This document shows positions 1 through 6,100 of a stretch of DNA of 9,317 nt, in pieces (position 1 is the first letter of the stretch; every line of letters begins with the position of its first letter). A model generated the notes under the pieces. The model searched no databases. It had not been told where the DNA came from and saw only the letters and a list, made by a program, of their open reading frames with translations. The stretch is taken from assembly GCA_023422565.1 (NCBI GenBank), contig JAFAGR010000006.1, forward strand, positions 1 to 9,317. The letters are read 5' to 3'. Source of the DNA: Bacteroidota bacterium (lineage in GTDB: Bacteria > Bacteroidota > Bacteroidia > Chitinophagales > Chitinophagaceae). Position numbers and translations under genes: made by a program.

Positions 1-2
1 AA

Positions 3-40
3 CCCAAAACCCATAACCCATAACCCATAACCCATAACCC
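3..40. repeat. CCCATAA heptamer tandem array
   Basis: Four exact CCCATAA units lie at 10-37. A degenerate unit (CCCAAAA, 3-9) precedes them and a partial CCC follows. The array stops 27 nt before the start codon of the acetyltransferase and may begin before the window. It is non-coding and resembles the other period-7 arrays in this window in unit length but not in sequence. Confidence 0.9.
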
Positions 41-55
41 CATGCACTTTCACAC

Positions 56-63
56 TAACTTCG
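56..63 (+). promoter_or_regulatory. TAnnTTTG-like -7 box (near consensus) for the GNAT gene
   Basis: TAACTTCG differs by one base from the Bacteroidota -7 consensus TAnnTTTG. It is followed by exactly 4 nt and then the ATG at 68, the same spacing as at the HMG-CoA lyase and GSCFA genes. If functional, transcription would begin at or within a base or two of the start codon. No -33 TTG/TTTG is visible; that region is taken up by the CCCATAA array. The weaker match makes this the least certain of the three. Confidence 0.4.
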
Positions 64-67
64 CTTC

Positions 68-553
68 ATGGAAAATTCAGTAAATCAGTCTGCGGTTAGG
101 TTTGTTGATTATGAATCTAAATACCGCGATGCTTTCAGGAGCCTGAATGAGCAATGGATATCTCAATATTTCAAGATGGAGGAATGGGATTACAAAGCAT
201 TGGATAATCCGAAGGAATATATTTTGCAAAAAGGCGGGGCTATAATCGTGGCCTTGTATGAAGATAAACCTGTGGGCGTTTGCGCATTAATTAAGATAAA
301 TGACCCTGTGTATGATTTCGAACTGGCTAAGATGGCCGTTTCTCCCACTATGCGGGGAAAGCACATTGGACAGATGCTGGGTGAAGCGACGATTGAAAAA
401 GCAAAGGAATTAGGCTGCAAGATGCTTTACCTGGAAAGCAATACTTCTTTGAAACCGGCGATCAGTCTTTACGAAAAACTGGGTTTCAAAAGAGTGTACG
501 GAAGGGTGAGTCCATATGAAAGGAGCGATATACAAATGGAGATGGAGTTGTAG
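68..553 (+). CDS. GNAT family N-acetyltransferase
   Basis: This 161-aa protein has the length and layout of a single-domain GNAT enzyme, which transfers an acetyl group from acetyl-CoA to an amine or similar acceptor, probably in the cytoplasm. A first half with the beta-strand pair IIVALYEDKPVGVCAL (residues 59-74) leads to motif A: KMAVSPTMRGKHIG (88-101), whose R-G-K-H-I-G stretch matches the R/QxxGxG/A pyrophosphate-binding loop. Motif B follows at about 120-143 (LYLESNTSLKPAISLYEKLGF), including the usual N and the LYEKLGF signature. The substrate cannot be read from the sequence. The ATG at 68 is the first in-frame start and has no Shine-Dalgarno site; a near-consensus TAnnTTTG box ends 4 nt upstream. 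No terminator is visible after the stop, and no neighbour suggests a pathway. Confidence 0.93.
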   Translation: MENSVNQSAVRFVDYESKYRDAFRSLNEQWISQYFKMEEWDYKALDNPKEYILQKGGAIIVALYEDKPVGVCALIKINDPVYDFELAKMAVSPTMRGKHIGQMLGEATIEKAKELGCKMLYLESNTSLKPAISLYEKLGFKRVYGRVSPYERSDIQMEMEL

Positions 554-598
554 CGCATGGTGCAGGAAGGTTTTGTATTTTGAGTATGGGCAGAAGGC

Positions 599-660
599 AA
601 AAGTCAAAATTCAAAAGAACCTTGGTTGTTCACGCATTGAAAGTAAAAATTCCAAAGGCC
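599..660. repeat. AAAAGTC-family heptamers, two groups
   Basis: The first group (599-619) is AAAAGTC, AAAATTC, AAAAGAA. The second (640-660) is AAAGTAA, AAATTCC, AAAGGCC read in heptads. The second group matches the array at 784-811 in unit order (a GTA unit, an AATT unit, an AAAGGC unit). A diverged third locus of the same family (AAAATTC, AAAAGTA) lies at 9192-9205, upstream of miaE. Confidence 0.75.
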
Positions 661-700
661 TTGTACCATGTAGCATGTACCCTCAAGGCACGGCGTTTCA

Positions 701-733
701 CGCAAAGGCGCAAAAAAATCATAAGGCGCAAAG
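701..733. repeat. CGCAAA octamer-type repeats
   Basis: CGCAAA occurs at 701 and 709, a period of 8, and again at 727 (18 nt further on) within AAGGCGCAAAG. The array is short and degenerate, but its period differs from that of the surrounding heptamers. Confidence 0.55.
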
Positions 734-734
734 T

Positions 735-762
735 CTCACATCTCAAATCTCACTTCTCACAA
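735..762. repeat. CTCANAT heptamer array
   Basis: Four consecutive heptamers: CTCACAT, CTCAAAT, then CTCACTT and CTCACAA. The same unit family returns at 853-894 on the other side of an A-rich array. Confidence 0.85.
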
Positions 763-783
763 GCCAAGGTGCAGGCGACTGGG

Positions 784-811
784 AAAAGTCAAAAGTAAAA
801 ATTTAAAAGGC
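784..811. repeat. AAAAGTC-family heptamer array
   Basis: Four heptads: AAAAGTC, AAAAGTA, then AAAATTT and AAAAGGC. It is a diverged copy of the group at 640-660, and a partly similar sequence (ATGTAG) follows both. Confidence 0.75.
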
Positions 812-852
812 ATGTAGTTTGTCGCTTGCCGCCTGATGCTCTAATCTCCTAT

Positions 853-894
853 ATCTTACATCTCATATCCCACATCTCATATCTCATTTCTCAG
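853..894. repeat. ATCTCAT heptamer array abutting the broken RibD-C gene
   Basis: Six heptads in strict phase: three are exact ATCTCAT, and the others are ATCTTAC, ATCCCAC and TTCTCAG. The last unit contains the complement of the TGA (891-893) that ends the RibD-C-like remnant on the minus strand. The array therefore begins exactly where homology to that family stops. Confidence 0.88.
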
Positions 895-1007
895 GCCTGT
901 TGCAGCAACTCCGCATAGTGTTGATGAATTTCTTCGTCAGGTGTAATTACATCATGATCGCAATATCCATCAACGGTGATGTTTATCGATGCAATTATTT
1001 TTCTCAT
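891..1007 (-). pseudogene. Truncated RibD C-terminal/dihydrofolate-reductase-like protein, N-terminal remnant
   Basis: The minus strand encodes 38 codons from the ATG at 1007 to the TGA at 891-893, beginning MRKIIASINITVDG and continuing through CDHDV, a PDEEIHQHYAELL stretch and a final QQA. From memory, this closely matches the first beta-strand and helix of the RibD C-terminal/DHFR-like family (MRKxxxxxxxTLDG... DEExHxxYxELL), whose members run to about 175-190 aa. The family normally continues with a ...DTxLxGRxTYxx segment; here a stop comes first, and 554-890 encodes nothing like the missing part. The remnant starts only 5 nt after the stop of the 284-aa gene, so it was probably the second gene of a two-gene operon. 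The truncation point coincides with the ATCTCAT array. A genuine 38-aa peptide is possible but much less likely than a broken gene. Reductase function must be lost, because most of the NADPH-binding fold is absent. Confidence 0.8.
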
Positions 1008-1012
1008 GTCAC

Positions 1013-1867
1013 CTAGAATTTCTCGATCTTAAACATCTTCTGTATCACATCCGTTTTCCGGAATTCAAATTCTGGTCTGCCTTTTTTATCTTTTTTTGTT
1101 TCATGAAATGTAATGAAGCCAAAGCAGGGGAAGAAAGTGTCGAAGACGCGGTGGTTGTAACAAAAGCTAAAACTTAGTTCAGGCGTGAAAGGGAAGCTTC
1201 CTGGCATAGAGGATAATAACATTGGAAAAGCCGTTGCGTATTTCTCTACATAAAAATCGGTGGACTTTTTCTCTCCGAATTTATTCAGCAATAATAAAGA
1301 ATAAGCCCAACCCACCTGGCCAATCGGCGCCTCGGTGAAATTGTCAAGGTTGCCCCAGTGGAAGCCTTCGGTAAAGGTTTCGAAGAACTTTTTAAACAAT
1401 CCGAACCGCTCATTATTGTCAATCAATTTTATCGCTGCAGATGAAACGGTTACTTTGCCGCTATCAATTTCGATAAAACCCGCAAGTTCTGAAATTGTCC
1501 GCGCCAGGCTGATGGATTCGCTGTCATCCTCTCGTAGCAAGTTTTTTATACCGGAATCTATCATCTGCTCCGGAATGAATTTTTTCTCATAAAGCTCCAC
1601 AACCACTTTCCTGGGGAGCGCCCCGCCCTTGGTAAGCTTGATATACTTCTCACGCTGTACGATCTTCAGCAATTCTTCCGCGATGCGGAAAAGTGGCACC
1701 TTATCCAACGTTTCATCCGGCACATTCTTCCGAAACTGTATTGGCGATCCTTCACCAAAGGTGTCAAATAAAAGTGTCTGCATCTGGTTGGGAGTTAAGC
1801 CTGAAAACTCCTCCAGCGGCGTGTTGTTGTGTAATATTATTTCCGTTTCTATTTCGCGCGGATCCAT
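1013..1867 (-). CDS. Conserved hypothetical protein, 284 aa
   Basis: I do not recognise a named family with confidence. The protein is soluble, with no signal peptide or transmembrane segment. Residues 21-30 (FSGLTPNQMQ) and 74-94 (a KYIKLTKGGALPRKVVVELYE-like block) recall segments of uncharacterised bacterial proteins, often found near SEC-C or pRiA4b-ORF3-type proteins, that carry GLxPxQM and LTxxGxLP motifs; this is from memory and weak. Residues 117-150, including FIEIDSGKVTVSSAAIKLI, look like a helix-strand-helix element that could be winged-helix-like, and the C-terminus (240-281: RVFDTFFPCFGFITF ... EFRKTDVIQKMF) could be a second one. The ATG at 1867 is a reasonable start. A weak TAnnTTTN match (TATATTTA, 1887-1894, minus strand) lies 19 nt upstream, with no Shine-Dalgarno. 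Downstream, 5 nt separate it from the RibD-C remnant, implying co-transcription before that gene broke. Confidence 0.8.
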   Translation of the reverse strand: MDPREIETEIILHNNTPLEEFSGLTPNQMQTLLFDTFGEGSPIQFRKNVPDETLDKVPLFRIAEELLKIVQREKYIKLTKGGALPRKVVVELYEKKFIPEQMIDSGIKNLLREDDSESISLARTISELAGFIEIDSGKVTVSSAAIKLIDNNERFGLFKKFFETFTEGFHWGNLDNFTEAPIGQVGWAYSLLLLNKFGEKKSTDFYVEKYATAFPMLLSSMPGSFPFTPELSFSFCYNHRVFDTFFPCFGFITFHETKKDKKGRPEFEFRKTDVIQKMFKIEKF

Positions 1868-1957
1868 GTTATGATAGTGTAAGGTGTAAATATACGAAAC
1901 CCGAAAGGGCGTGGAGGGGAAAAAAAGGGGAGGATTACTACGGTTTAGGAATTACGG

Positions 1958-2020
1958 TGTACGATCCACGATGTACGACTGACAACTACAAACTACAAAC
2001 TACGAACTACGAACTACCAA
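1958..2020. repeat. Period-7 array (TGTACGA then CTACNAA units) upstream of HMG-CoA lyase
   Basis: Nine heptads run without a phase break from 1958 to 2020. Three are of TGTACGA type (1958-1978), one is transitional (CTGACAA, 1979-1985), and five are CTACNAA (two with A, two with G, one with C at the variable base). The array ends 4 nt before the -7 box and 16 nt before the start codon, so it occupies the whole place where a -33 element would be. It lies between the divergent 284-aa gene and HMG-CoA lyase, in a 169-nt gap. Confidence 0.92.
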
Positions 2021-2024
2021 CTGC

Positions 2025-2032
2025 TATCTTTG
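2025..2032 (+). promoter_or_regulatory. TAnnTTTG -7 box, predicted leaderless promoter of HMG-CoA lyase
   Basis: TATCTTTG is an exact match to the Bacteroidota -7 consensus TAnnTTTG and is followed by CACA and the ATG at 2037. With the G of the box at about -4, transcription would begin at or one base before the A of the start codon. No -33 TTG is seen at the usual distance; the heptamer array lies there instead. Confidence 0.65.
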
Positions 2033-2036
2033 CACA

Positions 2037-2897
2037 ATGAACAACAACAATATTCAGCTTGTGGAATGCCCGCGCGATGCAATGCAGGGCTGGCCACATT
2101 TTATTGAGACGAGTAAGAAGGTGCAATATCTTAATAAATTGCTTGATGTGGGATTTGATACGCTTGACTTTGGGAGTTTCGTTTCTCCAAAGGCCATTCC
2201 CCAGATGGCAGACACGAAGGAAGTATTGGCGCAACTAGATCTCACCCGCACTAAAACAAAATTACTTGCCATCGTAGCAAATGTGCGTGGAGCAGAAGAA
2301 GCCGCGACATTTGAAAAGGTAGATTACCTCGGCTTTCCTTTTTCGATTTCGGAAACTTTCCAGCAGAGGAATACTAATTCTTCAATAGCAGATTCTTTCA
2401 TAACGGTTAAGACTATACGAGATCTGTGTGTAATGAATAACAAGCAACTGGTAGTTTACCTTTCCATGGGTTTTGGTAACCCTTACGGTGACGCATACTC
2501 GCCAAAGACGGTAACGGACTGGGCCGGAAGGATGGAGGAGGAGGGTATCTCGATAATATCCGTTGCCGACACGGTGGGGCTGGCTACACCCGAGGAAGTT
2601 TATAATGTTATGAATGAAGTGATACCGGCATTTGCAGATACAGAAATTGGCGTCCATTTGCATTCAACACCACATCATCGTGCAGACAAACTGGATGCTG
2701 CTTTGAAAGCAGGGTGTACTCGTTTTGATTCTGCCATCAAAGGAATCGGTGGATGCCCGATGGCCGGCGATGCGCTGGTTGGTAATATGGATACGGAAGT
2801 GATGGTCGCCCACTTTCGGAGTAAGGGTATCGATACCCGGCTTAATGAATCTGCTTTAAAAAATGCATCTCTGGCCGCATCTGAAATTTTCATTTGA
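2037..2897 (+). CDS. Hydroxymethylglutaryl-CoA lyase
   Basis: This enzyme cleaves 3-hydroxy-3-methylglutaryl-CoA to acetyl-CoA and acetoacetate, the last step of leucine breakdown. The 286-aa length fits bacterial HMG-CoA lyases, a DRE-TIM (HMGL-like) barrel family. Visible family residues are PRD (R13, D14; the family's catalytic Arg and metal-ligand Asp), GSFVSPKAIPQM (46-57), the VADTVG loop (D178), the metal-binding HLH (H207, H209), the GGCP active-site loop (C240) and GN (N250). Two differences from the textbook form stand out: the motif after PRD is AMQGW rather than GLQNE, and the acid that aligns with human Glu72 appears to be Asp44 (LDFGSF versus IEVTSF). Other HMGL-like acyl-CoA lyases are possible, but the C240 loop favours HMG-CoA lyase. 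There is no Shine-Dalgarno; an exact TAnnTTTG box sits 4 nt before the ATG. No other leucine-catabolism gene is in the window. An intrinsic terminator follows about 75 nt downstream, so it is probably monocistronic. Confidence 0.9.
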   Translation: MNNNNIQLVECPRDAMQGWPHFIETSKKVQYLNKLLDVGFDTLDFGSFVSPKAIPQMADTKEVLAQLDLTRTKTKLLAIVANVRGAEEAATFEKVDYLGFPFSISETFQQRNTNSSIADSFITVKTIRDLCVMNNKQLVVYLSMGFGNPYGDAYSPKTVTDWAGRMEEEGISIISVADTVGLATPEEVYNVMNEVIPAFADTEIGVHLHSTPHHRADKLDAALKAGCTRFDSAIKGIGGCPMAGDALVGNMDTEVMVAHFRSKGIDTRLNESALKNASLAASEIFI

Positions 2898-2970
2898 TTT
2901 TCTTTCCTGATTTCCCCTTTTGTTTAGCGGAATTTCAACAGCGCATCCAAAATGGTGGTGCAATGTTTAT

Positions 2971-2995
2971 AAATACCTGCCCGGGTATTTTTTTT
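2971..2995 (+). terminator. Intrinsic terminator after HMG-CoA lyase
   Basis: A 7-bp perfect stem AAATACC/GGTATTT (2971-2977 with 2984-2990) encloses a 6-nt loop (TGCCCG). It runs directly into a tract of eight T (2988-2995). It is on the coding strand, 73 nt after the stop codon. Confidence 0.75.
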
Positions 2996-2998
2996 ATG

Positions 2999-3022
2999 AA
3001 ATCTAAAATATATATTAGATTT
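2999..3022. other. AT-rich inverted repeat just after the terminator
   Basis: AAATCTAA (2999-3006) and TTAGATTT (3015-3022) form a perfect 8-bp stem around an AATATATA loop. The position, 136 nt before the start of the giant exported protein, would suit an operator or a second terminator-like element, but nothing distinguishes these. I see no TAnnTTTG box in the remaining 3023-3158 sequence, and no gene in the 261-nt gap. Confidence 0.4.
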
Positions 3023-3158
3023 TTACAATCTATCCGTTTCGAACAATTGTGCTTTACCCCTTGTGATCCGGGAAAAATGCAGGGTTTTGCCCGTCTGAAA
3101 TTCAGCGCCGGCAGGCTTATGCAATCATTAATCCTTTATTACACGTAAATCACATGGT

Positions 3159-6100
3159 ATGAAACAGATTCTCACCCTTTTCGCAGCGGTATTTTCCCTT
3201 TTCACTTTTGGACAATCTTCACAACCTGAATCGCAGTGGTGGATAGCTAATAATGATGTAACCTCTGTGGTCAGGCAGGGCAACACAGTTTATTTGGGAG
3301 GGTTCTTCGATTACATAGGCCCGATAGAACCTTTTGGAACCGCGGCAGATAAGGTGACCGGTGTTCCCAACTTCAATTTTATTAATCCGAACGGTGTTGT
3401 GTATGCCGCTGTTTCTGATGGAAGCGGCGGTTGGTACATCGGCGGGGAATTCACGCAGTTAGGAAACGCTACCCGCAATCGCCTGGCGCGTATTAATGCA
3501 GATGGAAGTCTGAATGCATGGAACCCCACGGCGAACAATACGGTTTATGCGCTTGAAGTGAATGGCGGCATAGTGTATGCAGGCGGATTGTTCTCGTCAG
3601 CAGGAGGACAATCACGGAGCAGGATAGCCGCTCTTGATGCCACCACCGGAGCCGCAACCTCCTGGAATCCGGGAGCCAATTCCACAGTGTTCGCTCTCGA
3701 ATACCAATCGGGGGTTGTTTACGCAGGAGGCAATTTCACCATTGTTAACGCACAGGCGCGCAACCGTCTAGTGGCGATTGATGCTTCCACGGCCATTCCC
3801 ACTGCATGGAACCCCGGCGCAAACAACACCGTAAGAACCCTCTGTTTTTCATCCAATAGAATTTATGCGGGAGGAGATTTTACCAACCTTGGCGGATCAA
3901 CCCGAAATTACTTGGCGGCAGTCAATACCCTCACCGGCGTTCTGGAAACCTGGAATCCCAATGCAAATTTTACGGTCAATTCCATCGCTGTCAACGGGGC
4001 CACAGTGTATGTTGGCGGCGGATTTACTTCAATTGCGGGAAATCCCAGAAGTAAGATTGCAGCGCTTAATAATACCACCGGAGCCCCGATTGCGTGGGAT
4101 CCTGGTGCAGACGGAACTGTGCAAACATTGCTGATTGACGGAACACGCATTTATGCAGGAGGAAATTTTAAAACTATCGGCGGGGAAAACCGGAGCAGAA
4201 TTGCAGTATTGGATATAGCAACCGGGGTGCCGATGTTCTGGCAACCGGAAGCCGGAGATACGGTGAATGCCATAGCTGCAGGCGGCAGTATGGTTTATTA
4301 TGGTGGAACTTTTCGCAGCACGGGTGGAGAGCGGAGAAATCACATCGCCGCGCTTGATGCTACAACCGGTGAACTTACTGCCTGGAACCCTGACATAGAC
4401 AGTTGGGTGTGGGCACTGGCTATAGCGGGCGGAAAATTGTATGCCACGGGCACCTTTACTGAAGTAGGTGCTGACCCCCGGTCGGGTATAGCCGCAATCG
4501 ATATGACTACCGGGTTGGCAACGTCGTGGAACCCGGGGCTCGGTGGTGGTAATGGAATGGAATTAACTGTTGACGGAGACATGCTTTATGTGGGTGGCAC
4601 CTTTACCTCCATTAACGCATTATCCAGGGAAAGGCTTGCGGCAGTTGATGTTACAACGGGAACGGTCACTTCGCTTAATACAACTTTTAACGGGCAGGTT
4701 TCTTCTATTGTCATAAAAGATGACTTGCTTTACGCGGCAGGAGACTTTTCATTGGTCGGCGGGCAGCCGAGGTTTAAGATCGCCTCGATCGACAAAGTCA
4801 GCGGAGCGGTGAGCCCATGGGATCCCAATCCCGATGACCTAATTCACGATATAGTCGTACAGGATAATATCGTTTATGCAGCCGGAATGTTTAACAATAT
4901 TGGCGGCCAGGCACGATCGCGTGTTGCGGCAATAGAGGCCTCTACCGGACTTGCGACTCCGTGGAACCCCATGGCATTGGGAACGGCATCACGTCTCCAG
5001 GTTAGTGGCGGCAAGGTGATTCTTGGCGGGCAATTCACAAGCGTGGGAGGGCAGCCACGGAGCAGGCTTGCGGCAGTTGAACTGGCTACCGGGTTAATAT
5101 TGCCCTGGAACCCTAATGCGGATGCGAGCGTGATCAGGGCTTTGCATATTGACGGAGACAGGCTTTACGTGGGTGGCGATTTTACAAAATTCAACGGTGC
5201 AAGCCGGGAGGCCTTTGCTGTGTTCGATCTGCAGTTGCCCGCTATTACATCTTTTACACCACTAACGGCCGGTGCAGGAGCAACGGTAACCATCACCGGT
5301 ATCAATTTTACCGGCACCACAGCGGTCACTTTTGGCGGAATCGCTGCGGCTTCCTTTGTTGTAGTAAACGATCAAACGATCAATGCAGTTGTAGGGGGTG
5401 GTGCATCAGGAAGTGTAGTGGTGACAACACTTGCCGGTACGGCAACGCTTGGAGGATTCAATTTCTGCGTGCCGCCGGCGGTAATAATAACTCCGGCCGG
5501 TAGTACAACTTTTTGCGAAGGCGGCTCAGTGCTCCTTTCCTCATCTTCAGTTTCAGGCAACCAGTGGAACCTTGATGGTGATCCGATTCTTTCAGCTACG
5601 GGAGCAGATTATTTGGCAACTGCAGGAGGAACATATACCGTTACTGTTACTGAAGCACCGGGCTGTATTACTACATCCGCTGGTATAGAGGTGGTGGTGA
5701 ACCCAACTCCCGCCATGCCGGTTATTTCCGGTAATAACACAGTATGTACAGGGGGAACAACTACTATTAATTCTTCAGAAATTTTGGGAGGAAGCTATTC
5801 GTGGTTTGAAAACGGTTCCCCGCGTGCAGAAATTACTCAATCCATTGTGGCGGGGGCAGGATCTTTTGAAGTGGTTGTAATTAGTGCGGAAGGATGTAAA
5901 AGTGCGCCATCAGCACCCTTCGATATTTTTGAATCCGGAGTTCCTGCTGCGCCTTTTATAGATGGAGTGAAGAACGTATGTCAGTTTGTGGCAACCGGGG
6001 AAGAAGTAACCTACACAGTTTTTCCTGATCCCACAGTAACATCATATACCTGGGTTGTGCCTTCAACCGTGGAGATAGTCAGCGGACAAGGTACGGGTAC

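Larger units (their letters stand above)
554..890. other. Gene-free stretch filled with short-period repeats
   Basis: I find no credible gene in these 337 nt; the reading frames crossing it are low-complexity and have no recognisable domains. It holds three A-rich AAAAGTC-family heptamer groups (599-619, 640-660, 784-811), CTCANAT-family heptamers (735-762, and from 853 into the next feature) and CGCAAA octamers (701-714, plus one at 727-733). A small imperfect inverted repeat, GTAC(C)ATG ... CATGTAC, lies at 663-680. The stretch joins the 3' end of the acetyltransferase to the broken end of the RibD-C-like remnant. Confidence 0.8.

Noticed and set aside
3..40. CCCATAA array as a telomere-like or CRISPR repeat
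   Set aside because: Four or five 7-bp units with no spacers, no chromosome-end context and no cas genes; it fits the window's general heptamer pattern.
516..806. Plus-strand frames of 96 and 72 codons in the repeat-filled gap after the acetyltransferase
   Set aside because: Lysine/serine-rich low-complexity translation produced by the A-rich heptamers; one overlaps the acetyltransferase in another frame.
2921..3022. Minus-strand open stretch ending ...TTILDALLKFR before a TAA, as a gene remnant
   Set aside because: It is only about 35 codons, crosses the terminator hairpin, and resembles nothing I can name; chance is a sufficient explanation.
2894..3148. 84-codon plus-strand frame overlapping the end of HMG-CoA lyase
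   Set aside because: It runs through the intrinsic terminator and the AT-rich inverted repeat, has no domain-like pattern, and has no promoter or family resemblance.
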